From Cellulomonas taurus (GTDB lineage: Bacteria; Actinomycetota; Actinomycetes; Actinomycetales; Cellulomonadaceae): a DNA stretch of 64,000 nucleotides. Shown here piece after piece: positions 7,581 to 14,785 of this stretch. The DNA is taken from assembly GCF_012931845.1 (NCBI RefSeq), contig NZ_CP051884.1:1302001-1366000 (forward strand). The letters are read 5' to 3'. A program made the translations under genes and the position numbers. Each line of letters begins with the position of its first letter. Position 1 is the first letter of the stretch. Below the pieces are notes generated by a model, which was not told where the DNA came from, ran no database searches, and worked only from the letters and a program-made list of their open reading frames with translations.

Positions 7581-8453
7581 ATGGCACAACCGAGCGTGTT
7601 CGGAGAGATCCCCGGCTACCCCGTCGCTTCCTCGTTCGGGAGCAGGGCGGAGGTTCGACTCGCTGGCCTTCACCGGCATGAGATGAATGGGATCTCTGGG
7701 AACGCCGCCCAGGGTGCGGACGCGGTCGTGGTCTCGGGCGGATACGTCGACGACCGCGACTACGGCGACCGGATCGTCTACACCGGACAGGGCGGGCAGG
7801 AGAAGGGCGTACAGGTCAAGGACCAAGAGCTCGTGAAGGGGAACCTCGCGCTCGCACGGTCGGAAGAAGCCGGGTACCCCGTCCGCGTGATCCGCGGTGA
7901 GGGCGGAGACGAAAAGCACTCGCCGGAGACCGGGTACCGGTACGACGGCCTGTACGTCGTCACCGAGCACTGGCAGGAGCCGTCCCGGCACGGTCCGCTG
8001 ATCTGGCGCTACGTTCTCGAACGTGCCGATGGCGGCGCCGCATGGGATAAGCCCGCACCGCCGGCTGGCACCGAAGTCCCCGACCGCGTGCGCAGCGTGA
8101 TCCAGCGTGTGGTGCGGAACAGCAAGGTCACGCAGTGGGTCAAGGACAAGCACGACGGCGTCTGCCAGTTCTGCGGGATCCGCCTCGAGACCGCGGCCGG
8201 CTTCTACGCGGAGGGCGCCCACATCCGCGCTCTCGGCGCACCGCACCAGGGCCCCGACGTCACGTCGAACGTGCTGTGTCTTTGCCCGAACGACCACGTG
8301 CTGTTCGACAAGGGCGCCCTGTACCTCGCAGACGGGAAGGTCCACCGCCTCAGCGACGGGGTGGTGCTCTACGACCTGCGCACGGTGGCCGGGCACGACA
8401 TCGACTGGGCGCACGCCGACTACCACCGAGAACACTTCTCCACGGGAGCGTGA
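7581..8453 (+). CDS. SRA (YDG)-HNH modification-dependent restriction endonuclease, 290 aa
   Basis: The first 150 residues form an SRA/YDG domain, the base-flipping fold that reads 5-methyl- or 5-hydroxymethylcytosine: EIPGYPVASSFGSRAEVRL, then ADAVVVSGGYVDDRDYGD, RIVYTGQGG and DQELVKGNLALARS. The C-terminal part (about 195-265) is an HNH nuclease with CQFCG, GAHIRALG, a later Asn and CLCPNDHVLFDKG. SRA-HNH enzymes are type IV-like defences that cut modified DNA, for example T-even-type phage genomes. The ATG at 7581 starts the family-typical MAQPSVFGEIPGY. It is on the strand opposite to the surrounding operon, so it is inserted cargo protecting the lysogen from other phages. Confidence 0.9.
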   Translation: MAQPSVFGEIPGYPVASSFGSRAEVRLAGLHRHEMNGISGNAAQGADAVVVSGGYVDDRDYGDRIVYTGQGGQEKGVQVKDQELVKGNLALARSEEAGYPVRVIRGEGGDEKHSPETGYRYDGLYVVTEHWQEPSRHGPLIWRYVLERADGGAAWDKPAPPAGTEVPDRVRSVIQRVVRNSKVTQWVKDKHDGVCQFCGIRLETAAGFYAEGAHIRALGAPHQGPDVTSNVLCLCPNDHVLFDKGALYLADGKVHRLSDGVVLYDLRTVAGHDIDWAHADYHREHFSTGA

Positions 8454-8454
8454 C

Positions 8455-9000
8455 GTGTACTGGCCGCAGTTCTGGACGTCCTTCTTCGCCAGCTCCGGGG
8501 CGGCTGTGGTCGCCCTGGCCAGTGCGGTCGGTGTCTTCTTCCTGAGCCGCAGAGCGGAGCGACGGGACGCTGCGCAGAAGGACCGGCATGCGAGGATCGG
8601 ACGGATCCACGCCGCCGCGCACAACGAACTCCTGCTGTCCGCGGTGAGGTGGCGCGGGCTCCACATCGGCCGCGGCGTGGCAAAGCTCATGGAAGAGGTG
8701 CACGCCTTCTCGGCGGCGGAGTGGTCGGAAAACGAGGCCGTGGCTCGGTGGGCCATGGAGAAGGTGAGCAGCTCGACCAAGGCGCTTCCGAAGGCGGAGC
8801 GGTGGTGGCTGCTCCCCGGGCACTCGAGACGGCGCCAAGCCGTCCTTGCCCCGGGCAGTGAGATCGCAGCCGCTCTTGCTCTGTGGGAGAGCGGTGCGAT
8901 CTCGGATGCCTGGTTCGAGGAGCGGCTCAGCCCCGCCGGGAAGAAGGAGCTGGAGTCCACCAGGGCCGCCCGGCGCGAGCGCAGGTCGCGGCGGGCGTAG
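8455..9000 (+). CDS. Membrane-anchored hypothetical protein in the SRA-HNH cargo block, 181 aa
   Basis: The start is a GTG at 8455 with GGGAG six bases upstream, one base after the endonuclease stop, so the two genes are co-transcribed and probably translationally coupled. Residues 5-27 (FWTSFFASSGAAVVALASAV) form one transmembrane helix. The rest is a basic, helical cytoplasmic domain with a central segment RWWLLPGHSRRRQAVLAPGS. No known domain is recognised. Tight linkage to a modified-DNA restriction enzyme suggests a defence-related role, for instance an effector or a restraint on toxicity, but that is inference. Confidence 0.68.
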   Translation: MYWPQFWTSFFASSGAAVVALASAVGVFFLSRRAERRDAAQKDRHARIGRIHAAAHNELLLSAVRWRGLHIGRGVAKLMEEVHAFSAAEWSENEAVARWAMEKVSSSTKALPKAERWWLLPGHSRRRQAVLAPGSEIAAALALWESGAISDAWFEERLSPAGKKELESTRAARRERRSRRA

Positions 9001-9007
9001 CCGGCCA

Positions 9008-9130
9008 TCAGCGGGTCCTCGTGTACGTGCGCAGAGCTCGCAGGCGAGCCCAGGTCCGGGCCAGCAGCCCGGGCCGCGCGGGGGATGGTGGGAGGTACAA
9101 GTCGCGGTGGTGCATTGGGTACTCGGGCAT
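9008..9130 (-). CDS. Possible small basic protein, 40 aa (uncertain)
   Basis: A short leftward frame starts MPEYPMHHRDLYLPPSPARP and has GGAG five bases before the ATG. It fits between two rightward genes without overlapping their coding parts. It is basic and has no membrane segment. The only support is the ribosome binding site and position; it may be chance in high-GC DNA. Confidence 0.25.
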   Translation of the reverse strand: MPEYPMHHRDLYLPPSPARPGLLARTWARLRALRTYTRTR

Positions 9131-9154
9131 CACGACTCCGCTACGTTCGGGTCT

Positions 9155-9733
9155 GTGGACTTCTGGGAGGTGGCGCTCGACGGTTGGGTCGGCGCAGTAG
9201 CCGGCGCACTCGCCTCGATCGGCGTAGCGATCTGGGTGCTCCGCCGCACGCTCGCCCACGACCGCGCACAGTTCCTCGAGCAGCTCAAGGGAGAACGGGA
9301 ACTCGCGCTCGAGCAGAAGCAGCTCGAGTCATTCGGACAGGTCGCGGCATGGGCGCAGCAGCTGAATCCGACCCCGGTAGATCGCGAGCGGATGCTGGTG
9401 ATACAGATCGGTCTGGTTGGCGCGGTGCAGGCCTGGCGCACATACCTGCCCGCCCAATCAGACCCAGTCGGAACAGGGGTCGAGGCGCTGTGCTTCTCGT
9501 GGCTCAACAGGGCATGGCGTCGCCAGAGGAACCAAGTAGACGCCAACGCAACGCTTCGACCCGAGATGCGCAAGGGAATGGTCATCGACGAGGAGCTGGC
9601 TGATGAGCTGATCCAGACACTCCTCGAGCTACGGCGCTGGCACCAAGGGACCGTGGACGACGTGGCGATCGTCGATCGGCTCCGAGAAGCCCTGGCTCGC
9701 TCCAAAGCCGCGCACGCCGAGATCCCGAGGTAG
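9155..9733 (+). CDS. Membrane-anchored coiled-coil hypothetical protein, 192 aa
   Basis: From the GTG at 9155 the protein starts VDFWEVALDGWVGAVAGALA, giving a single transmembrane helix at about residues 10-30. A charged heptad-like stretch follows (AHDRAQFLEQLKGERELALE), probably coiled coil, then a soluble helical domain. The architecture (one N-terminal helix plus cytoplasmic helical domain) is like that of the previous cargo gene, although the sequences are not obviously homologous. No strong ribosome binding site was found, so the start is uncertain. The gene ends 10 bp before the converging HNH gene. Function unknown. Confidence 0.65.
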   Translation: MDFWEVALDGWVGAVAGALASIGVAIWVLRRTLAHDRAQFLEQLKGERELALEQKQLESFGQVAAWAQQLNPTPVDRERMLVIQIGLVGAVQAWRTYLPAQSDPVGTGVEALCFSWLNRAWRRQRNQVDANATLRPEMRKGMVIDEELADELIQTLLELRRWHQGTVDDVAIVDRLREALARSKAAHAEIPR

Positions 9734-9743
9734 GCCGCGGCGC

Positions 9744-10247
9744 TCACGCGGCCTCCTCAGCCAGCAGCCCGTACAGAGCGGTGATCTCCATGGACATGCG
9801 CGTGTACGCGGGGTCGTCCTTCGACAGCCCGGAGGCGTCGTCGGCGAGGCGCTCGGCTGCCTGCAGCCACAGCTCGTCGCGGGTCAGCGGCACCCACCCC
9901 TCGGGGCGGATCCACGACCACCCGTGGACCCGGTGGAGGACCGGGACGGTGCCGGGGTCCTGCCACTGCGGGACCGCGTACCCGCGGCGGCGAGCCCACT
10001 CGCGCTGCGACTCGATGCGGCCGTGCGCGCCCGTGGTGCCGGTGCCCTCCACGAGCACGAGGTTCACGACGGAGTTCGTCACCGGGTCCTTGCTGCCCCC
10101 AGCACCTCGCGCCCGGCGGTGCTGCAGGCTGTACTGCACGAACGGGAGCAGGGTGTCCGGGTCGACGACCTGCCTGCCGGTGACCACGCACATCCCGCCG
10201 TCACGGCGGATGACCTCCGCGCGGGTCTTCCTGGTCGGGTCGGTCAT
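9744..10247 (-). CDS. HNH-like phage nuclease, 167 aa
   Basis: The N-terminus MTDPTRKTRAEVIRRDGGMC is the typical opening of small actinophage HNH proteins. It is followed by SLQHRRARGAGG, an Asn-containing NSVVNLVLVEG, then GTTGAHGRIESQ, which supply the His and Asn ligands of the beta-beta-alpha metal site. Such proteins are common next to RecT/exonuclease modules, where they may nick DNA for recombination or packaging. The ATG at 10247 overlaps the upstream coiled-coil gene by four bases. Confidence 0.72.
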   Translation of the reverse strand: MTDPTRKTRAEVIRRDGGMCVVTGRQVVDPDTLLPFVQYSLQHRRARGAGGSKDPVTNSVVNLVLVEGTGTTGAHGRIESQREWARRRGYAVPQWQDPGTVPVLHRVHGWSWIRPEGWVPLTRDELWLQAAERLADDASGLSKDDPAYTRMSMEITALYGLLAEEAA

Positions 10248-10597
10248 AGCTGCCCCACCGCCCCCGCGGCGAACTCGGCCCGGACAGCGGCGTTCAGGGA
10301 CCGGCCCACGTCGAGCCTGTCCCGGAGCGTGCGGATCGACTCCCGGGCGGCCCGGACCTTCGCCTCCGCGATCTCCGCGTCCAGCTTCGTGTCGGCGGTT
10401 GCCAGCACGGCCTGTTGCTTGCGGGAGTCCACGGACCCGTCCGAGGACAGGAACGTGCGCGCGAACTGCACCTCGAACCGGGACTTCGCGCGGACCGCTT
10501 CCTCGTCCAGGCGGGCGATCTCCGTGGTCTTCGCTTCGAGAGCCCGGGCGAGGTCGGACAGCTGCAGCACGACATCCGTCGGCGTGGGAAGGCTCAC
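10244..10597 (-). CDS. Coiled-coil hypothetical protein of the recombination module, 117 aa
   Basis: The sequence (MSLPTPTDVVLQLSDLARAL) is almost entirely helical and charged, with heptad spacing (LEAKTTEIARLDEEAVRAKS). There is no catalytic motif. Small coiled-coil proteins often sit between the recombinase and nuclease genes in actinophages, and this one overlaps the RecT gene upstream and the HNH gene downstream by four bases each. It is probably an accessory of the recombination module; no function is proven. Confidence 0.65.
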   Translation of the reverse strand: MSLPTPTDVVLQLSDLARALEAKTTEIARLDEEAVRAKSRFEVQFARTFLSSDGSVDSRKQQAVLATADTKLDAEIAEAKVRAARESIRTLRDRLDVGRSLNAAVRAEFAAGAVGQL

Positions 10598-11499
10598 GAG
10601 TGCTCACCCGCGGCCTTCTCGACTGCGACGCCCCGACGTGCGATGAACCCGAGGTCATCACGCGATGCACCCGCGAGCCCGGCCTCGGCGTACAGATTCT
10701 TGAGGTCGTCGATGTCGCCCAGTGCCGCAGCCTCAGCGACCCAGTCGCGGCCGGCGGCCGAGTCCGGAACGATCTCGGCGTCCACCGGCTCGTCCTCAGC
10801 CGGAGCCCCCGCGGCGGGCTGCACGATGTCACGCAGACCGGCAACACCTGCACCCGTGGTCGGCTGCTCCGGCTCCTGACGATCCGCGTGCTGCAGTTCC
10901 TCCTCGACGTACACCCCGGCGAGGTCCTGGGGGAACGCGAGCCGCCAGGCGAGAGCCTCGGCGCACTTCGCGATCTGCCCGGCGGGGCGCTGAGCCCACA
11001 TCGAGGTCAGATCGCCGTTGCGCTTGACCTGCTTGTACTCCTCGAACAGGGCGACCCCGACGAACGGCTCACCGTCGCGAGTGATCGTGATCCGGGCGGC
11101 GACCGGAGAGCCCCATGCCTTCATCCAGACCGGTCGCCAGCTGCCGTCCTCGTGTGCCCATTCCGGGGCGTTGACCGAGATCCGGACCTTGGCAGCGTCG
11201 GCGGCTCGACGGCCGATCAGGCGGTAGCCGTCGATACCGGTCTGGATGGTCTGCTTCGTGACCCACCGGTCCTGCCGCTGGTCGTAGGTGTTGCGCCCGA
11301 TCATGTAGATCTGCCGGGCGAACGGGTCGAGCTTGGTGCGCTTGGCGACGTGGAAGAACACGTCGAGGTCGTCGTCGTCCGCGCCCTGCACACCAAGGTG
11401 GTTGAGGACGGCGACCTGCTGCGAGGTGAACCGGGCCTGGTCGTCCCCGATGGTCAGGGCGGTCGTCGGGCGCTCGCTGGTGGCGACGTCGGTGGTCAT
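10594..11499 (-). CDS. Phage single-strand annealing protein, RecT/Bet family, 301 aa
   Basis: Bet/RecT proteins anneal complementary single strands after a 5' exonuclease has resected ends. The family core is seen at residues about 45-200: FFHVAKRTKLDPFARQIYMI, TIQTGIDGYRLIGRR and KCAEALAWRLAFPQDLAGVY, the last being the conserved C-terminal core segment. The remaining 100 residues are an acidic variable tail. The partner exonuclease gene lies directly upstream with a four-base overlap, giving a complete recombination pair. Confidence 0.88.
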   Translation of the reverse strand: MTTDVATSERPTTALTIGDDQARFTSQQVAVLNHLGVQGADDDDLDVFFHVAKRTKLDPFARQIYMIGRNTYDQRQDRWVTKQTIQTGIDGYRLIGRRAADAAKVRISVNAPEWAHEDGSWRPVWMKAWGSPVAARITITRDGEPFVGVALFEEYKQVKRNGDLTSMWAQRPAGQIAKCAEALAWRLAFPQDLAGVYVEEELQHADRQEPEQPTTGAGVAGLRDIVQPAAGAPAEDEPVDAEIVPDSAAGRDWVAEAAALGDIDDLKNLYAEAGLAGASRDDLGFIARRGVAVEKAAGEHS

Positions 11500-12407
11500 G
11501 CTGCGGCGCTCCTCTCAGCGGGCAGTTCGGTGGTGGACTTGGCCAGGCAGACGACGTTGATGCCGCCCTTGGCGCCCTGCCGGCGGGCGACCGGCACGTC
11601 CCCGCACTTCGCGATGCGGGCGGTGCCCATCGCTTCGCGGACCAGGCCGACGACCCGGCGGCGCTCGGCGATCGCGGCCTTCTCGGCGAGGTTCGTTTCG
11701 ACGAACGACCGGGCCAGGCCGGGGGTGAGCTGCACCTCGGCGTCCGGGTTCAGGTCGGGGTACATGCGGCGGATGACCGCGAACGTGGCCGGGGACCCGT
11801 CCATTGCGGGCGGCACGTCACCGGTCAGGGAGTCGTAGAACTCCTTGCACCGGGCGACCACCGCCGCGGCGACCGCCTCGTCGTACTCGACGACGAACTC
11901 CTCGAATTCGAGGAACGGACCCAGTCGGGGCACGAACGCGACCCGGGCGCCGGTCATCAGCATCTGGAAGAACACCTGCAGCAGGTACCGGGGCGGCACC
12001 TGATCGGTGCCAGGCTCGCCCCACTCGTCGTCCGGGCGGCCCACGGACTTCGCCTCGACGACCGCGAGGGGAGCGACGGGCCCGGTCGCGAGGCCGTCCG
12101 GGGTGGCGATCGCCCACGGCAGGTCCTCGCGGAACGCGACGTGCTGCTCGTCGAGGGCGGTGTACTCCGGGTGCCGGCGACGCCACCACTCGATCACGGC
12201 GGGCTCGAGGAGATGCCCGCGCTCCTGCTCCGGCGTCGGGTCGGATTCGACCCACGGGACGTCGCCGCGCATCTCATGCCACAGGGCGCGCGCCGAGGAG
12301 TAGTTCGGGTTCGCGACCCCGAAGATCGCGGCGACCTTCGACGCCGTCACCAGGCGGGTCCAGGCGGGGGAACCGGGCGTGAGGTCGGCGACGGTGAGGG
12401 CGCTCAT
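11496..12407 (-). CDS. YqaJ-like phage exonuclease, 303 aa
   Basis: YqaJ/lambda-exonuclease-type enzymes digest 5' strands to make single-stranded tails for RecT. The N-terminus SPAWTRLVTASKVAAIFGVA contains the family's SKV/SD segment. The PD-(D/E)XK core includes ERGHLLEPAVIEWW, AIATPDGLA and APLAVVEAKSV (the ExK), then the helix with YLLQVFFQMLMTG. Length is typical. The ATG at 12407 was chosen for MSALTVADLTPGSPAW; it overlaps the stop of the SMC-like gene. Confidence 0.88.
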   Translation of the reverse strand: MSALTVADLTPGSPAWTRLVTASKVAAIFGVANPNYSSARALWHEMRGDVPWVESDPTPEQERGHLLEPAVIEWWRRRHPEYTALDEQHVAFREDLPWAIATPDGLATGPVAPLAVVEAKSVGRPDDEWGEPGTDQVPPRYLLQVFFQMLMTGARVAFVPRLGPFLEFEEFVVEYDEAVAAAVVARCKEFYDSLTGDVPPAMDGSPATFAVIRRMYPDLNPDAEVQLTPGLARSFVETNLAEKAAIAERRRVVGLVREAMGTARIAKCGDVPVARRQGAKGGINVVCLAKSTTELPAERSAAA

Positions 12408-13633
12408 GCCGCGACCTGCCCGTCGGTGATCTCGATGCCGACACCGGAACCGTCGGACACCCGCTCGATCCACACCTGGTAGTCCTGGTCGATCGCCATC
12501 TGTTCAATCAGCGCGAGGCTGTCGGCGTCCAGCAGAGACCCGTCGAGGATCCGGATGACGCGGAGCTTCGGGTTCAGGGCCATCGCCATCGCGAGGGACA
12601 CCCGGATCTGCTCGGCGGAGGACGCCTGCGAGAACGGCACCCCCTGGTAGGTGACGCCGTCGGCGTCGAAGCCCAGACCTTCGATCGGGAAGTGCGCCTG
12701 CGCCAGCCCGGTCGCCTTCTCCTCGTCGATCGAGGCGAGGGTGTCCGTCAGCTCGGCGACGTCCTGGCGGGCGCCGGTCAGGTGCTCGACGGTCGCGGCG
12801 CGGGCGGCCTTCGCGCGGACCGCGGCATTCACAACGTCCAGCGACGCGAGCCGCTCCTCGATCACCCTCGTGTCCGGGGCGTCCGGCATCGCCTCGACCC
12901 GCCACGCGACCTCACGCTCGGTCTCGATCGCGGCGGCCAGCTGCTCCTGCGCGCGGGTCAGAGCGGCCTGCGCCTGCTCCCTTGCGCTCTGCGCGGCCTC
13001 GGCCTCCTGCAGGACCGCGTCGTTCTCCGCCATGACCTGCCGGGCGGCCTGCAGCTCCTGCACCACCGCCGCGGCCGACACCTCAGCGTCCGGGGTCCCG
13101 TCCGGCACCGGGTTCATGCCCGCAAGCTGACCCTCGAGCTCCTTGACGTACCGGCCGATTTCGGTGCGTCGCTCGAACACCTCGGCGCGGCGACGCTCCA
13201 ACTCCGCGGGCTCGAACGGCAGGTCCACCAGAGACAGCAGGGCGTCCCTCTGCGCCTTGGGTGGCATCTGCGTGAACGCGAGCGGGTCGAAGCTCAACCG
13301 GCCGACGAGCTTGTCCAGCGCCGCCTGCGGGGACGTGAAGCGCTGCCCCTCGGCGGACTCGACCCGCAGCGTGGACTTCTCGCCCGCCCACGTCCGCGTC
13401 ACGATGAACTCTCCGAGGTCCAGGCGCACCGACGCGGTGTCCTGCCCGTCACGGACCGGGCGAGCGGTCGCCTTCGACGCGGCGCCGCCTCCCAGCGCGA
13501 GCCAGATCGCGTCGAGGACCGACGACTTGCCCTGCGCGTTCTTCCCGGTGATGACCTGAACGTGCTCGTCCGGGGTGATCTGGACGGCACGGAGGCGCTT
13601 CACGTTCTCCGCGTGCAGCTCGATGATCTTCAC
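12404..13633 (-). CDS. SMC/RecF-like AAA ATPase, 409 aa
   Basis: The N-terminus KIIELHAENVKRLRAVQITP leads into the Walker A motif ITGKNAQGKSSVLDAIWLAL (residues about 28-47), typical of SMC, RecF, RecN and Rad50/SbcC ATP heads. A long middle section (about 150-320) is Ala/Glu/Gln-rich coiled coil. The second half-site includes SSAEQIRVSLAMAMALNPKL, the ABC signature region, followed by the Walker B-like VIRILDGSLLDAD in which Asp occupies the catalytic acid position. No SbcD/Mre11 nuclease partner is next to it. The GTG at 13633 has GGAG at -10. It probably supports the RecT-exonuclease module. Confidence 0.82.
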   Translation of the reverse strand: MKIIELHAENVKRLRAVQITPDEHVQVITGKNAQGKSSVLDAIWLALGGGAASKATARPVRDGQDTASVRLDLGEFIVTRTWAGEKSTLRVESAEGQRFTSPQAALDKLVGRLSFDPLAFTQMPPKAQRDALLSLVDLPFEPAELERRRAEVFERRTEIGRYVKELEGQLAGMNPVPDGTPDAEVSAAAVVQELQAARQVMAENDAVLQEAEAAQSAREQAQAALTRAQEQLAAAIETEREVAWRVEAMPDAPDTRVIEERLASLDVVNAAVRAKAARAATVEHLTGARQDVAELTDTLASIDEEKATGLAQAHFPIEGLGFDADGVTYQGVPFSQASSAEQIRVSLAMAMALNPKLRVIRILDGSLLDADSLALIEQMAIDQDYQVWIERVSDGSGVGIEITDGQVAA

Positions 13634-13935
13634 GACGTGCTCCTGGGGGTCGGGCCGACCAGGGACACCTGGACAGCCGGGTCGAATCGGGACCAGCCGG
13701 TGAGGATCTCCGTGGGCTGACCGGTGGTGTAGATGACCTCGCGGCCCAGAGGCCGCCCGTCGGTGACGGCCATCGCGAGGGCGTAGCGGCGGACCGGGTC
13801 CGCGACCTCGACACGGATCGCGGGGACGTGCGTCTGGGTGACGGACGCGTCGACCTCGGCCTGCGCGACCGCGTGAGCGACGTGCTCGCGGGCCGCAGCG
13901 AGGCGCTGGTCGGGGGTCAGGTCGAAGGTGGCCAT
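13630..13935 (-). CDS. Hypothetical phage protein, 101 aa
   Basis: The ATG at 13935 (MATFDLTPDQRLAAAREHVA) is supported by overlap with the upstream zinc-ribbon gene. The N-terminus is helical and the C-terminal part has beta-like character (DPAVQVSLVGPTPRSTS). No membrane segment or catalytic motif. It overlaps the SMC-like gene by four bases, so it belongs to the recombination block. Function unknown. Confidence 0.68.
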   Translation of the reverse strand: MATFDLTPDQRLAAAREHVAHAVAQAEVDASVTQTHVPAIRVEVADPVRRYALAMAVTDGRPLGREVIYTTGQPTEILTGWSRFDPAVQVSLVGPTPRSTS

Positions 13936-14126
13936 CACGCACCCCTCTTCGAACGGCCCTGCAGGTCGACCACCGAGTTCCGGCCGGCCTCGTCGTTGGA
14001 CGCCCCGCAGCGCAGGCACTTCCACCACGTGCACGTCCGCGACGGGCAGTGCTTCCGGTTGTCGATCTGGCGCCGGTAGTTGCAGTTCGAGCAGACCTTC
14101 CCGGCGCGCGCGTCGACGGGCTTCAT
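13935..14126 (-). CDS. Zinc-ribbon phage protein, 63 aa
   Basis: The sequence has CSNCNYRR near residue 11, then KHCPSRTC and WKCLRCGAS, giving three CxxC or CxxxxC pairs. Two pairs could hold a zinc ion as a ribbon. The remaining part is basic. Such short ribbons often bind DNA or protein partners. The ATG at 14126 overlaps the stop of the short gene upstream. Confidence 0.68.
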   Translation of the reverse strand: MKPVDARAGKVCSNCNYRRQIDNRKHCPSRTCTWWKCLRCGASNDEAGRNSVVDLQGRSKRGA

Positions 14127-14293
14127 GCCGCCTCCCAACCGTCGTCGTGGTGCTCCTCCGGGTCCCACGGGTCGTACGGCTCCGCGAGAATCGCCTCCTC
14201 GGCGAGCTGGGCGATCTCCTCGTCCTGCGCCGCGTCGCGGCGGGCGAGTTCGCGCTCGGCGTCGCTCGCGAGGTGCTGGTCGTGGGAGGTCAC
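14123..14293 (-). CDS. Small acidic hypothetical phage protein, 56 aa
   Basis: This frame is short but fits the operon exactly: its GTG start (14293) overlaps the upstream stop as GTGA, and its stop overlaps the zinc-ribbon ATG as ATGA. The protein (MTSHDQHLASDAERELARRD) is a helical acidic peptide ending DDGWEAA. It is probably real because of the double coupling. Function unknown. Confidence 0.62.
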   Translation of the reverse strand: MTSHDQHLASDAERELARRDAAQDEEIAQLAEEAILAEPYDPWDPEEHHDDGWEAA

Positions 14294-14520
14294 CGAGTCA
14301 CCGCCTGGCCGTTGTCCTCGACGGTTCCGGCGCCGAAGGCGACGTCCAGCAGCGGGTCGCTGCGGGCGGCCTCGGCACGCGCGATCCGGGCGGCGGCGTC
14401 CGCGTAGTCGGCGTCGGTGAGTCCGTTCGGGTCCACGAGGGCGCGGTGCTTCGGCGGGCGGGCGGGGCGCAGGCGCTGCATCGCACGGGCGAGGTGCCCC
14501 GGCTTGATGGTCTGGGTCAT
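14290..14520 (-). CDS. Hypothetical small phage protein, 76 aa
   Basis: The protein starts MTQTIKPGHLARAMQRLRPA and has a basic N-terminal third and a helical Ala-rich remainder. No motif was seen. It is the first gene after a strong hairpin at 14,542-14,579, so it may be transcribed from readthrough or its own promoter. It is coupled to the 56-residue gene downstream. Confidence 0.66.
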   Translation of the reverse strand: MTQTIKPGHLARAMQRLRPARPPKHRALVDPNGLTDADYADAAARIARAEAARSDPLLDVAFGAGTVEDNGQAVTR

Positions 14521-14541
14521 CGGTACTCTCCTTGCGTCGGT

Positions 14542-14579
14542 GGGGCCCGGTCCCCGGTCTGGAAACTGGTCCGGGCCCC
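14542..14579 (-). terminator. GC-rich stem-loop between the Xis-like and downstream early genes
   Basis: A perfect 9-bp inverted repeat, GGGGCCCGG at 14,542-14,550 and CCGGGCCCC at 14,571-14,579, encloses 20 bases that can pair further. It lies in the 70-bp gap after the excisionase-like gene. There is no T-run, so it may attenuate rather than fully stop leftward transcription from the early promoter. Confidence 0.6.
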
Positions 14580-14590
14580 GCTGGTTTCGA

Positions 14591-14785
14591 TCAGGCCGCG
14601 GTCTTGTGGCCCGCGAGGTACGCGTCGATGGACGACGCGGTGAAGCGGTAGGCGGCGGTCCTGCCCCGGCCGACCCGGACGGACGCGAGTTCCCCGCGGC
14701 GGGCCATGACCCGGACGGTCTCCGGGTTCAGACGCAGACGGTCGGCGACCTCCCGCACGGTCAGCAGCGGGTCGCCCCCGGTCAC
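14591..14785 (-). CDS. Excisionase-type (MerR-like) helix-turn-helix protein, 64 aa
   Basis: The protein LLTVREVADRLRLNPETVRV with RRGELASVRVGRGRTAAYRF matches the small winged-HTH family used as excisionases (Xis) and regulators. The helix-turn-helix is at residues 8-28 and the wing follows. The GTG start overlaps the antirepressor stop as GTGA. In a prophage it would favour excision by the integrase at 19,616 or act in early gene control; which one cannot be told from sequence. Confidence 0.8.
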   Translation of the reverse strand: MTGGDPLLTVREVADRLRLNPETVRVMARRGELASVRVGRGRTAAYRFTASSIDAYLAGHKTAA

